NCBI GenBank assembly: GCA_964058805.1
Contig: CAXKVV010000847.1
Location: 26,394 to 90,393, forward strand
Length of the DNA stretch: 64,000 nucleotides
Source: Schoenoplectus triqueter
Taxonomy: Eukaryota > Streptophyta > Magnoliopsida > Poales > Cyperaceae
Reading direction: 5' to 3'
Within the stretch, counting starts at the first letter, position 1. Every line of letters begins with the position of its first letter. This document shows, in pieces, positions 14,401 to 25,968 of the stretch. Position numbers and translations under genes: made by a program. The notes below the pieces were generated by a model. It was not told the origin of the DNA. It searched no databases and saw only the letters and a program-made list of their open reading frames with translations.

Positions 14401-16811
14401 TCGAGTCCCGTTTTCAAGTTTTGCGCGCCCGGACTCGTTTTCGACGGTATCGAGGGCGTCGGGTATCTTTTTTATGTTTTGCGCGCCCGGAATCGTTTTC
14501 GGCGGTCTCGAGGGCGTCGGGTATCGTTTTCATGTTTTGCGCGCCCGAACTCCTTTTTGGCGGTACCGAGGGCGTCGGGTCCCGTTTTCATGTTTTGCGC
14601 GCCCGGACTCGTTTTCGGCGATGGGTCCCGTTTTAATGTTTTGCGCGCCCAGACTCATTTTCGGCGGTCTCGAGGGCGTCGGGTCCCGTTTTCGGCGGTC
14701 TCGAGGGCGTTGGGTATCGTTTTCGGCGGTACCGAGGGCGTCGGGTCCCGTTTTTATGTTTTGCCCACCCGGACTCGTTTTCGGCGATACCGAAGGCGTC
14801 AGGTCCCGTTTTAATGTTTTGTCGGCTGCCGTTTTCGGCGGGATCGAGGGCGTCGGGTATCGTTTTCAGGTTTTGTGCGCCCGAACTAATTTTCGGCGGT
14901 ACCGAGGGCGTCGGGTCCCGTTTTCATGTTTTGCGCGCCCGGACTCGTTTTCGACGGTATCGAGGGCGTAGTGTCTCGTTTTCTTGTTTTGCGCGCCCGG
15001 ACTCATTTTCGGCGGTACCGAGGGCGTCGGGTATCTTTTTCATGTTTTGCGCGCCCGAACTCATTTTCGGCGGTACCGAGGGCGTCGGATCCCGTTTTCA
15101 TGTTTTGCGCGCCCGGACTCATGTTAGACGGTACCGAGGGCCTCGGGTCCCGTTTTCAAGTTTTGCGCTCCCGGACTCGTTTTCGACGGTACCGAGGGCG
15201 TCGGGTATCGTTTTCATGTTTTGCGCGCCCGGACACGTTTTCGGCGATACCGAGGGCGTCGGGTCCCGTTTTCATGTTTTGCGCGCCCGGACTCGTTTTC
15301 GGCGATATCGAGGGCGTCGGGTCCCGTTTTAACTTTTTGCGCGCCCGAACTCATTTTCGGCGGTACCGAGGGCGTCGGGTCCCGTTTTCATGTTTTGCGC
15401 GCCCGGACTCGTTTTCGGCGGTCTCAAGGGCGTCGGGTATCGTTTTCATGTTTTGCGCGCCCGAACTCATTTTCGGCGGTACGGAGGGCGTCGGGTCCCG
15501 TTTTCATGTTTTGCGCGTCCGGACTCGTTTTCGGCGGTACCGAGGGCGTCGGGTGCCGTTTTCACGTTTTGTGCGCCCTGTCCCGTTTTCGGCGGTATCG
15601 AGGGCGTCGGGTATCGTTTTCATGTTTTGCGCTCCCGAACTCATTTTCGGCGGTACCGAGGGCGTCGGATCCCGTTTTCATGTTTTGCGCGCCCGGACTC
15701 GTTTTAGACGGTACCGAGGGCCTCGGGTCCCGTTTTCAAGTTTTGCGCTCCCGGACTCGTTTTCGACGGTACCGAGGGCGTCGGGTATCGTTTTGATGTT
15801 TTGCGCGCCCGGCCTCGTTTTCAGCGATACCGAGGGCGTCGGGTCCTGTTTTCATGTTTTGCACACCCGGACTTGTTTTCGGCGATATCGAGGGCGTCGG
15901 GTCCCATTTTCATGTTTTGTGTGCCCGGACTCGTTTTCGGCGGTCTCGAGGGCGTCGGGTCCCGTTTTCGGAGGTACCGAGGGCGTCAGGTATCGTTTTC
16001 ATGTTTTGCGCGCCCGAACTCATTTTCGGCGGTACCGAGGGCGTCGGGTCCCGTTTTCATGTTTTGCGCGCCCGGACTCGTTTTCGGCGATACCGAGGGC
16101 GTCGGGTCCCGTTTTCATGTTTTGCGTGCCCGGACTCGTTTTTGGCGGTACCGAGGGCGTCGGGTCTCGTTTTCATGTTTTGCGCTCCCGGGCTCGTTTT
16201 CGGCGGTCTCGAGGTAGTCGGGTCCCGTTTTCATGTTTTGCGCACCCGGGCTCGTTTTCGGAGGTACCGAGGGCGTCGGGACCCGTTTTCAAGTTTTGCG
16301 CGCCCGGACTCGTTTTCGACGGTATCGAGGGCGTCGGGTATCGTTTTCATGTTTTGCGCGCCCGACCTCATTTTCGGCGGTATCGTGGGCGTCGGGTCCC
16401 GTTTTAGTGTTTTGCGCGCCCGGACTCGTTTTCGGCGGTCTCGAAGGCGTCGGGTCCCGTTTTCGGCTGTACGGAGGGCGTCGTGTCTCATTTTCTTGTT
16501 TTACGCGCCCGGACTTGTTTTCGGCGGTACCTAGGGCGTCGGGTCCCGTTTTCAAGTTTTGCGCTCCCGGACCCGTTTTCGACGGTACCGAGGACGTCGG
16601 GTCCTGTTTTCTTGTTTTGTGCGCCCGGACTCGTTTTCGGCGATACCGAGGGTGTCGGGTCCTGTTTTCTTGTTTTGTGCGCCCGGACTCATTTTCGGCG
16701 GTCTCGAGGGCGTCGGGTCCCGTTTTCGGCGGTAGCGAGGGCGTCGGGTATCGTTTGAATGTTTTGCGCGCCCGAACTCATTTTCGGTGGTACCGAGGGC
16801 GTCGGGTCCCG

Positions 16812-18746
16812 CCAATCAACATTCACGATGTGAGGAGTTTTCATGGACTGGCCTCATTCTATCGCCGGTTTATTCGAGATTTCAGCACTCTTGTCTCTCC
16901 AATCACCGAGTGCTTGAAAGGAGGAGTATTCAAATGGACGAAAGAAGCTGAAAAGAGCTTTCAGCTCATCAAGGAGAAGATGACAACAGCCCCAATTCTT
17001 ACTTTGCCCAACTTTGAGAATATTTTTGAGCTTGAATGTGATGCATCTGGTGTCGGCATTGGTGCGGTTTTCCATCAAGAAGGTCGACCTATTGCCTTCT
17101 TTAGTGAAAAGCTTTCAGATTCACGTAAGAACTACACTACATATGACAAGGAGTTCTATGCAATTGTACGAGCTCTTGGGCATTGGAGACACTACCTCGT
17201 TTCCAAGGAGTTCATTCTCTACTCCGACCATGAGGCGCTGAAGTTCATAAATGGGCAGCACAAGCTCAAACCAAGGCACGCAAGGTGGGTGAAATTTTTA
17301 CAAGGCTACACATTCCACATCAAGCATAAAAGTGGTGCTTCAAATCAAGTGACGGATGCTTTAAGTAGGAGGCATTCTTTGCTGTCCACAATGAAGATAA
17401 ATGTTCTTGGGTTTGAAGTGATCAAGGAGTTGTATTCTGATGATGAGTTCTTTGGCATGATAAAAGCTGAATGTGCAAAAGGGCCATATAAAGAATTTGT
17501 GGTGAATTATGGATATATTTTCTATGGCAACCGTTTGTGCGTACCGAATTGTTCTTTGAGGTGGCAGATCATTAAAGAGGTTCATGATGGTGGGTTAAGT
17601 GGTCATTTTGGACGAGATAAAACTGGTGCATTACTCCAAGACCGTTTCTATTGGCCTAAAATGATGAAGGATGTGAACCATTACATTTTGAGATGTAGAA
17701 CTTGCCATCCTGGACTTTACACTCCCCTTCCTGCTCCTAATGCACCGTGGGAAGATGTGAGCATGGACTTTGTGATGGGATTGCCCCGAACTCAACGCAG
17801 TAAAGATTCAATCATGGTGGTGGTTGATCGGTTCTCTAAAATGGCGCACTTTGTTCCTTGTGCAAAAACGATGGATGCCACTAACATAGCTGATCTTTAT
17901 TTCAAGGAGATAGTGAAGTTGCATGGCATTCCAAATACCATAACATCTGACAGAGACCCGAAGTTTGTTGGGCATTTTTGGAGAACACTTTGGCGTAAGA
18001 TGGGTACAAAGCTGCAGTTTAGTTCAGCCTATCATCCTCAAACCGATGGCCAAACTGAGATTGTGAATCGGAGTTTGGGCAATCTGTTGAGAAGCTTGGT
18101 GGGTGATAACATACGCCAATGGGACCTTATTCTACCTCAAGCTGAATTCGCTTACAATAGGTCCAACAGCAAGACGACAGGTAAAAGCCCTTTTGAAGTG
18201 GTGTATGGATGCAATCCAAAGACTCCTCTTGATCTTGTGTCATTGCCAATCAGCCATAGCTATAGTGGAGATGCAGATGAGCGTGCTAAAGCAATCAAGG
18301 ACTTGCATGAACAAGTCAGCAAGAGGATTGAGAAGCAAAATCAGAAGTATGAAAGACAAGCTAACAAGCACCGAAGGGCTGTGATTTTCAAAGAAGGTGA
18401 TCTTGTGTGGGTGCATTTGAGCAAGGAGAGATTTCCACCTGGGCGCAATGCAAAGCTCAAGCACCGTGGTGATGGACCATTTAAAATCTTGCAGCGCATA
18501 GGTGACAATGCTTACAAGGTGGAGCTTCCCGGAGATTATGGTGTTTCATCCACATTCAATGTGAAGGATCTTTCTCCATACCATGGCGAAAATGAGCCGA
18601 ACTCGTGGGCGAGTTCTTTTCAACCGGGGGAGAATGATGGCGATCAAGTCATGGCAGGTCTACAGGTGAACAATCATGATCAAGGAAGAAAGTTCTGGAC
18701 CAGTTCTCAGTTTGAAGAACCAGGCCCAAGTCATATTTACAATTAA
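16812..18746 (+). pseudogene. truncated pol: RNase H and integrase
   Basis: Fragment of a retrotransposon polyprotein, about 645 residues, roughly 97% identical by eye to residues 816-1469 of the full copy. RNase H (cleaves RNA in RNA-DNA hybrids) keeps its acidic residues, in ECDASG, DKEFYAI, YSDHEAL and TDALSRR. Integrase (inserts element cDNA) keeps the HHCC residues and the D,D35E triad, in MDFVMGL, TSDRDPK and QTEIVNR. An 8-codon in-frame deletion at about 17708 removes the residues just after the second Cys pair of the zinc-binding domain. There is no internal stop, but gag, protease and most of RT are absent, so it cannot be autonomous. By chance the frame is open into the upstream satellite back to about 16233, giving an 837-codon chimeric open frame whose first 193 codons are satellite. 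The last 37 codons lie inside the LTR. Confidence 0.9.
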
Positions 18747-19296
18747 TTTACGAAACAGCAGCTTTCTGGACAGATTCGTACTGGGCCAGTATTTTGGGCA
18801 TAACGCTCTCATAATAACTCGGATTTGGGTGAATCAAATTTCTGTGATCAGACGATGCAATGGACTATCTTTATTGTGTTTTGAGTTTCTCCAGATTCCA
18901 GAGTCTTCTTGGTCAAAACCTCGTGTCAAGTGAGCGTGGTTACCGAGGAGCCAGCCAGCATTTAGTTTCTTGGAACTTGTCTTTGAGTCTTTCTATGTTT
19001 TAATTATGTTTTGGAATTAACAGTAGTAGTTAATGTTATTTTTATTGTGTTTTGATATTTGCAAAAATAGTTAAGGAGTTATTAATTAGTAGGAAGTTTC
19101 AAGAGTTGAGTTGTATGGCTATATAAAGCCTAATTTCTGAATGTAAACTCACTTGTTGAATTATTATGAAAAAGTTTATCTTGAGTTGAGTTTATGTCCT
19201 CTTTTATCCTGCTGTGAGTTGAGAGTATCCTCCAGTTGTGATTTTATAGTTGAACGTGTGCGTGTCCTTGGACGATTCATAGCTCGAACGCTATCA
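18635..19296 (+). repeat. 3' LTR of truncated CRM-like copy
   Basis: The LTR is 662 bp, begins TGATGGCG and ends CTATCA, the same length as the 5' LTR of the full element. It starts straight after the purine tract GGGGGAGAA (18626-18634), and the pol frame runs into it as far as the stop at 18746. A TATATAAA box lies at 19120-19127. No promoter context is left upstream except the LTR itself, so any transcript would read into satellite array 2. Confidence 0.93.
19120..19127 (+). promoter_or_regulatory. TATA box in LTR of truncated copy
   Basis: TATATAAA inside GGCTATATAAAGCC, conserved in all three CRM LTRs of the window. Its position about 170 bp before the LTR end fits a U3/R boundary shortly downstream. 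Activity is not shown by sequence alone. Confidence 0.6.
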
Positions 19297-22200
19297 GAGG
19301 GCGTCGGGTCCCGTTTTCATGATTTGTGCGCCCGGACTCGTTTTCGGCGGTCTCGAGGGCGTCGGGTATCGTTTTCATGTTTTGCGCGCCCGAACTCGTT
19401 TTCGACGGTCTCGACGGCGTCGGGTATCGTTTTCATGTTTTGCGCGCCCGAACTCATTTTCGGCGGTACGGAGGGCGTCGGGTCCCGTTTTCATGTTTTG
19501 CGCGCCCGGACTCGTTTTCGGCGGTACCGAGGGCGTCGGGTGCCGTTTTCACGTTTTGTGCTCCCGGTCCCGTTTTCGGCGGTATCGAGGGCGTCGGGTA
19601 TCGTTTTCATGTTTTGCGCGCCCGAACTCATTTTCGGCGGTACCGAGGGCGTCGGATCCCGTTTTCATGTTTTGCGCGCCCGGACTCGTTTTAGACGGTA
19701 CCGAGGGCCTCGGGTCCCGTTTTCAAGTTTTGCGCTCGCGGACTCGTTTTCGACGGTACCGAGGGCGTCGGGTATCGTTTTGATGTTTTGCGCGCCCGGA
19801 CTCATTTTCGGCGATACCGAGGGCGTCGGGTCCCGTTTTCATGTTTTGCACGCCCGGACTCGTTTTCTGCGATATCGAGGGCGTCGGTTCCCTTGTCATG
19901 TTTTGTGCGCCCGGACTCGTTTTCGGCGGTCTCGAGGGCGTCGGGTCCCGTTTTCGGAGGTACCGAGGGCGTCAGGTATCGTTTTCATGTTTTGCGCGCC
20001 CGAACTCATTTTCGGCGGTACCGAGGGCGTCGGGTCCCGTTTTCATGTTTTGCGCGCCCGGACTCGTTTTCGGCGATACCGAGGGCGTCGGGTCCCGTTT
20101 TCATGTTTTGCGCGCCCGGACTCGTTTTTGGCGGTACCGAGGGCGTCGGGTCTCGTTTTCATGTTTTGCGCTCCCGGGCTCGTTTTCGGCGGTATCGAGG
20201 TCGTCGGGTCCCGTTTTCATGTTTTGCGCGCCCGGACTCGTTTTCGGCGATACCGAGGGCGTCGGGACACGTTTTCAAGTTTTGCGCGCCCGGACTCGTT
20301 TTCGACGGTATCGAGGGCGTCGGGTATCGTTTTCATGTTTTGCGCGCCCGACCTCATTTTCGGCGGTATCGTGGGCGTCGGGTCCCGTTCTCGGCTGTAC
20401 GGAGGGCGTCGTGTCTCATTTTCTTATTTTACGCGCCCGGACTTGTTTTCGGTGGTACCTAGGGCGTCGGGTCCCGTTTTCAAGTTTTGCGCGCCCGGAC
20501 CCGTTTTCGACGGTACCGAGGACGTTGGGTCCTATTTTCTTGTTTTGTGCGCCCGGACTCGTTTTCGGCGATACCAAGGGCGTCGAGTCCTATTTTCTTG
20601 TTTTGTGCGCCCGGACTCGTTTTCGGCGGTCTCGAGGGCGTCGGGTCCCGTTTTCGGCGGTAGCGAGGGCGTCGGGTATCGTTTGAATGTTTTGCGCGCC
20701 CGAACTCATTTTCGGCGGTACCGAGGGCGTCGGGTCCCGTTTTCATGTTTTGCGCGCCCGGACTCGTTTTCGGCGATACCGAGGGCGTCGGGTCCTGTTT
20801 TCATGTTTTGTGCGCCCGGACTCGTTTTCGGCGGTCTCGAGGGCGTCGGGTCCCGTTTTCGGCGATATCGAGGGCGTCGGGTATAGTTTTAATGTTTTGC
20901 GCGCCCGAACTCATTTTCGGCGGTACCGAGGGTGTCGGGTCCCGTTTTCATGTTTTGCGCGCCCAGACTCGTTTTCGGCGGTACCGAAGGCGTCGTTTCT
21001 CGTTTTCATGGTATGCGCTCCCGGACTCGTTTTCGACGGTAACGAGTGCGTCGGGTCCCGTTTACATGTTTTGCGCACCCGGACTCGTTTTCGGCGGTAC
21101 CGAGGGCGTCCGGTCCCATTTTCACGTTTTGCGCGCCCGGACTCATTTTCGGCGGTACCGAGCTCGTCGGGTCCCGGACTCATTTTCAGCAGTACCGAGG
21201 GCGTCGGGTATCGTTTTCATGTTTTGCGCGCCCGGACTCGTTTTCGGTGGTCTCGAGGGCGTCGGGTCCCGTTTTCGGCGGTATCGAGGGCGTCGGGTAT
21301 CGTTTTCATGTTTTGCGCGCCCGAACTCATTTTCGGCGGTACCGAGGACGTCGGGTCCTGTTTTCACGTTTTGCGCGCCCGGACTCGTTTTCGGCGGTAC
21401 CGAGGTTGTTGGGTCCCGTTTTCATGTTTTGCGCGCCCGGACTCGTTTTTGCGATATCGAGATCGTCGGGTACCGTTTTAATATTTTGCGCGCCCAGACA
21501 CGTTTTCGGCGGTCTTGAGGGCGTCGGGTCCCGTTTTCGGCGGTAGCGAGGGCGTCAGGTATCGTTTTCATGTTTTGCGCCCCCGAACTCATTTTCGGCG
21601 GTACCGAGGGCGTCGGGTTCCGTTTTCATGTTTTTCGCGCCCGGACTCGTGTTCGGCGATACCGAAGGCGTCCGGTCCCGTTTTCATGTTTTGCGCGCCC
21701 GAACTCCTTTTCGGCGGTACCAAGGGCGTCGGGTCCGGTTTTCATGTTTTGCGCGCCCGGAGTCGTTTTCGGCAATAACGAAGGCGTCAGGTCCCGTTTT
21801 AATGTTTTGCGCGCCCGAACTCATTTTCGACGGTACCGAGGGCGTCGGGTCCCGTTTTCATGTTATGCGCGCCACAACTCATTTTCGGCGGTACCGAGGG
21901 CGCCAGGTCCCGTTTTCATGTTTTGTGCGCCCGGACTCGTTTTCGGCGGTCTCGAGGGCGTCGGGTCCCGTTTTCGGCGGTATCGAGGGCGTCGGGTATC
22001 GTTTTCATGTTTTGCGCGACCGAACTCATTTTCGGCGGTACCGAGGGCGTCGGGTCCCGTTTTCATGTTTTGCGCGCCCGGACTCGTTTTCATCGGTACC
22101 GAGGGCGTCGGGTCGCGTTTTCATGTTTTGCGCTCCCGGACTCGTTTTCGACGATAACGAGGGCGTCGGGTCCCGTTTACATGTGTTGTGCACCCTGACT

Positions 22201-25200
22201 CGTTTTCAGCGGTACTGAGGGCGTCAGGTCCCATTTTGACGTTTTGCGCGCCCGGACTTGTTTTCGGCGGTACCGAGCTCGTCGGGTCCCGGACTCATTT
22301 TCGGCGGTACCGCGGGCGTCGGGTATCGTTTTCATGTTTTGCGCGCCATAACTCATGTTCGGCGGTACCGGGAGCGTCGGGTCCCGTTTTCATGTTTTGC
22401 GCGCCCGGACTCGTTTTCGGCGGTACCGAGGGCGTCGGGTCCCGTTTTCACGTTTTGCGCGCCCGGACTCGTTTTCGGCGGTACCGAGGTTGTCGGGTCC
22501 CGTTTTCATGTTTTGCGCCCCCGGACTAATTTTCGGCGATATCGAGGGCGTCGGGTCCCGTTTTAATGTTTTGCGCGCCCAGACACGTTTTCGGCGGTCA
22601 TGAGGGCGTCGGGTCCCGTTTTCGGCGGTACCGAGGGCGTCGGGTCCCGTTTTCATGTTTTGTGCGCCCGGACTCGTTTTCGGCGATACCGAAGGCGTCA
22701 GGTCCCGTTTTAATGTTTTGCGCACCTGAACTCATTTTCGGCGGTACCGAGGGCGTCGTGTCCCGTTTTCATATTTTGCGCAACCGGACTCATTTTCGGC
22801 GATACCGAAGGCGTCAGGTCCCGTTCTAATGGTTTTCGCGCCCCAATTCATTTGAGGCGGTACCGAGGGCGTCGGGTCCCGTGTTCATGTTTTGCGCGCC
22901 CGGACTCGTTTTCGGCGATACCGAGGGCGTTGGGTCCTGTTTTCTTGTTTTGTGCGCCCGGACTCGTTTTCGGCGGTCTCGAGGGCGTCGGGTCCCATTT
23001 TCGGCGGTAGCGAGGGCGTCGGGTATCGTTTGAATGTTTTGCGCGCCCGAACTCATTTTCGGCGGTAGCGAGGGCGTCGGTTCCCGTTTTCATGTTTTGC
23101 GCGCCCGGACTCGTTTTCGGCGATACCGAGGACGTCGGGTCCTGTTTTCATGTTTTGTGCGCCCGGACTCGTTTTCGGCGGTCTCGAGGGCGTCGGGTCC
23201 CGTTTTCGGCGGTATCGAGGGCGTCGGGTATCGTTTTCATGTTTTGCGCGCCCGAACTCATTTTTGGCTGTACCGAGGGCGTCGGGTCCCGTTTTCATGT
23301 TTTGCGCGCCCAGACTTGTTTTCGGCGGTACCGATGGTGTCGGGTCTCGTTTTCATGTTTTGCTCTCCCGGACCCGTTTTCGACGGTAACGTGGGCGTCG
23401 GGTCCCATTTACATGTTTTGCGCGCCCGAACTCATTTTCGGCGGTACCGAGGGCGTCGGGTCCCGTTTTCATCTTTTGCGCGCTCGGACTCGTTTTCGGC
23501 GGTACCGAGGGCGACCGGTCCCATTTTCCCATTTTCATGTTTTGCGCGCCCGGACTCGTTTTCGGTGGTCTCGAGGGCGTCGGGTCCCGTTTTCAGCGGT
23601 ATCGAGGGCGTCGGGTATCGTTTTCATGTTTTGTGCGCCCGAACTCATTTTCGGCGGTACCAAGGGCGTCGGGTCCCGTTTTCATATTTTGCGCGCCCGG
23701 ACTCATTTTCGGCGATACCGAAGGCGTCAGGTCCCGTTCTAATGGTTTTCGCGCCCCAATTCATTTGAGGCGGTACCGAGGGCGTCGGGTCCCGTTTTCA
23801 TGTTTTGCGCGCCCGGACTCGTTTTTGGCGATATCGTGGGCGTCGGGTACCGTTTTAATATTTTGCGCGCCCAGACACGTTTTCGGCCGTCTTGAGGGCG
23901 TCGGGTCCCGTTTTCGGCGGTAGCGAGGGCGTCGGGTATCGTTTTCATGTTTTGCGCCCCCGAACTCATTTTCGGCGGTACCGAGGGCGTCGGGTCCCGT
24001 TTTCATGTTTTGCGCGCCCGGACTCGTTTTCGGCGGTACCGAGGATGTCGGGTCCCGTTTTCACGTTTTGCGCTCCCGGACTCGTTTTCGGCGGTACCGA
24101 GGTTGTTGGGTCCCGTTTTCATGTTTTGCGCGCCCGGACTCGTTTTCGGCGGTCTCGAGGGCGTCGGGTCCTGTTTTCGGCGGTATCGAGGGCGTCGGGT
24201 ATCGTTTTCATGTTTTGTGCTCCCGAACTCATTTTCGGCGGTACCGAGGCCGTCGGGTTCCGTTTTCATGTTTTGCGCGCCCGGACTCGTTTTCGGCGGT
24301 ACCGAGGGCGTCGGGTCTCGTTTTCATGTTTTGCGCTCCCGGACTCGTTTTCGACGGTAACGTGGGCGTCGGGTTCCGTTTTCATGTTTTGCGCGCCCGG
24401 ACTCATTTTCGGCGGTACAGAGTGCGTCGGGTATCGTTTTCATGTCTTGCGCGCCTGGACTCGTCCTCGGCGATGGCTCCCGTTTTAATGTTTTGCGCGC
24501 CCAGACTCGTTTTCGGCGGTACCGAGGTCGTCGGGTCCCGGACTCATTTTCGGCGGTATCGAGGGCGTCGGGTATCGTTTTCATGTTTTACGCGCCAGAA
24601 CTCATTTTCGGCGGTACCGAGGGCGTCGGGTCCCGTTTTCATATTTTGCGCATCCGGACTCGTTTTCGGCGGTGCCGAGGGCGTCGGGTCCCGTTTTCAC
24701 TTTTTGCGCGCCCAGACTCATTTTCGGCGGTACCGAGGTTGTCAGGTCCCGTTTTCATATTTTGCGCGCCCGGACTCGTCCTCGGCGATGGCTCCCGTTT
24801 TAATGTTTTGCGCGCCCAGACTCGTTTTCGGCGGCCTCGAGGGTGTCGGGTCCCGTTTTCGGCGGGATCGAGGGCGTCGGGTATCGTTTTCATGTTTTGC
24901 ACGCCCGAACTCATTTTCGGCGGTACGGAGGGTGTCGGGTCCCGTTTTCATGTTTTGCGCGCCCAGACTCGTTTTCGGCGATACCAAAGGCGTCAAGTCC
25001 CGTTTTAATGTTTTGCGCTCCCGGACACGTTTTCGGCGGTCTCGAGGGCGTCGGGTTCCGTTTTCGACGGTATCGAGGGCGTCGGATATCGTTTTCATGT
25101 TTTGCGCCCCGAACTCATTTTCGGCGGTACCAAGGGCGTCGGGTCCCTTTTTCATGTTTTGCGCGCCCGGACTTGTTTTCGGCAATACCGAAGGCGTCAG

Positions 25201-25968
25201 GTCCCGTTTTAAGGTTTTGCGCGCCCGGACTCGTTTTCGGCGGTCTCGAAGGCGTCGGGTCCCGTTTTCGGCGGTACCGAGGGCGTCGTGTCACATTTTC
25301 TTGTTTTGCGCGCCCGAACTCGTTTTCGGCGGTACCCAGGGCGTCGGGTCCCGTTAAAATGTTTTGCACGTCCGGACTCGTTTTAGACGGTACCGAGGGC
25401 CTCTGGTCACGTTTTCGGAGGTACCGAGGGCGTCGGGTATCGTTTTCATGTTTTGCGCGCCCGAACTCATTTTCGGTGGTATCGAGGGCGATACCGAAGG
25501 CGTCCGGTCCCGTTTTAATGTTTTGCGCGCCCGGACACGTTTTCGGCGGTCTCGAGGGCGTCGGGTCCCGTTTTCGACGGTATCGAGGGCATCGGGTATC
25601 GTTTTCATGTTTTACGTGCCAGAACTCATTTTCGGCGGTATCGAGGGCGTCGGGTATCGTTTTCATGTTTTACGCGCCAGAACTCTTTTTCGGCGGTACC
25701 GAGGGCGTCGGGTCCCGTTTTCACGTTTTGCGCGCCCGGACTTGTTTTCGGCGGTGCCGAGGGCGTCGGGTCCCGTTTTCACGTTTTGCGCGCCCCGACT
25801 CGTTTTCGGCGGTCTCGAGTGCGTCGGGTCCCGTTTTCGGCGGTATCGAGGGCGTCGGGTATCGTTTTCATGTTTTGCGCGCCCGAACTCATTTTCGGCG
25901 GTACCGAGGGTGTCGGGTCCCGTTTTCATGTTTTGCGCGCCCGGACTCGTTTTCGGCGGTACCGAGAG
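19297..25968 (+). repeat. 58-bp satellite array 2
   Basis: Satellite in the same orientation and with the same unit classes as array 1. Its first part (about 19410-20740) is a near copy of the block upstream of the truncated retroelement (about 15430-16811), at offsets of 3987 then 3928 bp. The marker TAGCGAGGGCG followed by TATCGTTTGAATG occurs near 16735, 20663 and 23010, so parts of the block exist three times. 37-bp units with GAGCTCG or GAGGTCG occur near 21165, 22280 and 24525, and 46-bp units near 24470 and 24780. The array stops at GGTACCGAGAG, where Athila-like sequence begins. Confidence 0.96.

Larger units (their letters stand above)
1..16811 (+). repeat. 58-bp satellite array 1
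   Basis: Head-to-tail array of a GC-rich 58-bp monomer, all in one orientation; 39626-39683 is a clean reference copy. Landmarks in that copy are TTTTGCGCGC at monomer positions 1-10, GGACTCG at 13-19, GGTACC at 28-33 and TTTTCATG at 51-58. This array is the most divergent of the four. It mixes 58-bp units with 31-, 37- and 46-bp deletion units, and the variable core alternates GGTACC, GGTATC, GGTCTC, GATACC and GATATC. The 46-bp units (GGCGATGGGTCCC or GGCGATAGGTCCC) are frequent here, near 1190, 1290, 3945, 6657, 6765, 7440, 7550, 10510, 10615, 12118, 12893 and 12995. A 2-bp GC insertion after TTTTCGGC is shared near 378 and 13515, marking a block copied about 13.1 kb apart. The long open frames here are frame-open satellite, not genes. 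It ends abruptly against retrotransposon sequence at 16811/16812. Confidence 0.97.
16812..19296 (+). mobile_element. 5'-truncated CRM-like Ty3/gypsy retrotransposon
   Basis: A 2485-bp remnant of the same family as the full element at 41851-47561. It begins at the base equivalent to 45050, where RT passes into RNase H, and runs through RNase H, integrase and a complete 662-bp 3' LTR. The 5' LTR, primer site, gag, protease and most of RT are missing. Its left edge joins satellite ending TCGGGTCCCG directly to GCCAATCAAC, with a shared G and a 6-bp deletion beside the junction. The right edge is the normal LTR end CTATCA followed by satellite GAGGGCG. No target duplication can be assigned because the 5' end is gone; the 17-bp satellite match on the two sides (16795-16811, 19297-19313) is expected from satellite on both sides. 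It lies in the + orientation, like the full copy. Confidence 0.93.

Noticed and set aside
16795..19313. 17-bp direct repeat flanking the truncated CRM copy as a target duplication
   Set aside because: GAGGGCGTCGGGTCCCG is satellite sequence expected on both sides, the length is wrong for Ty3/gypsy (5 bp), and the 5' end of the element is missing.
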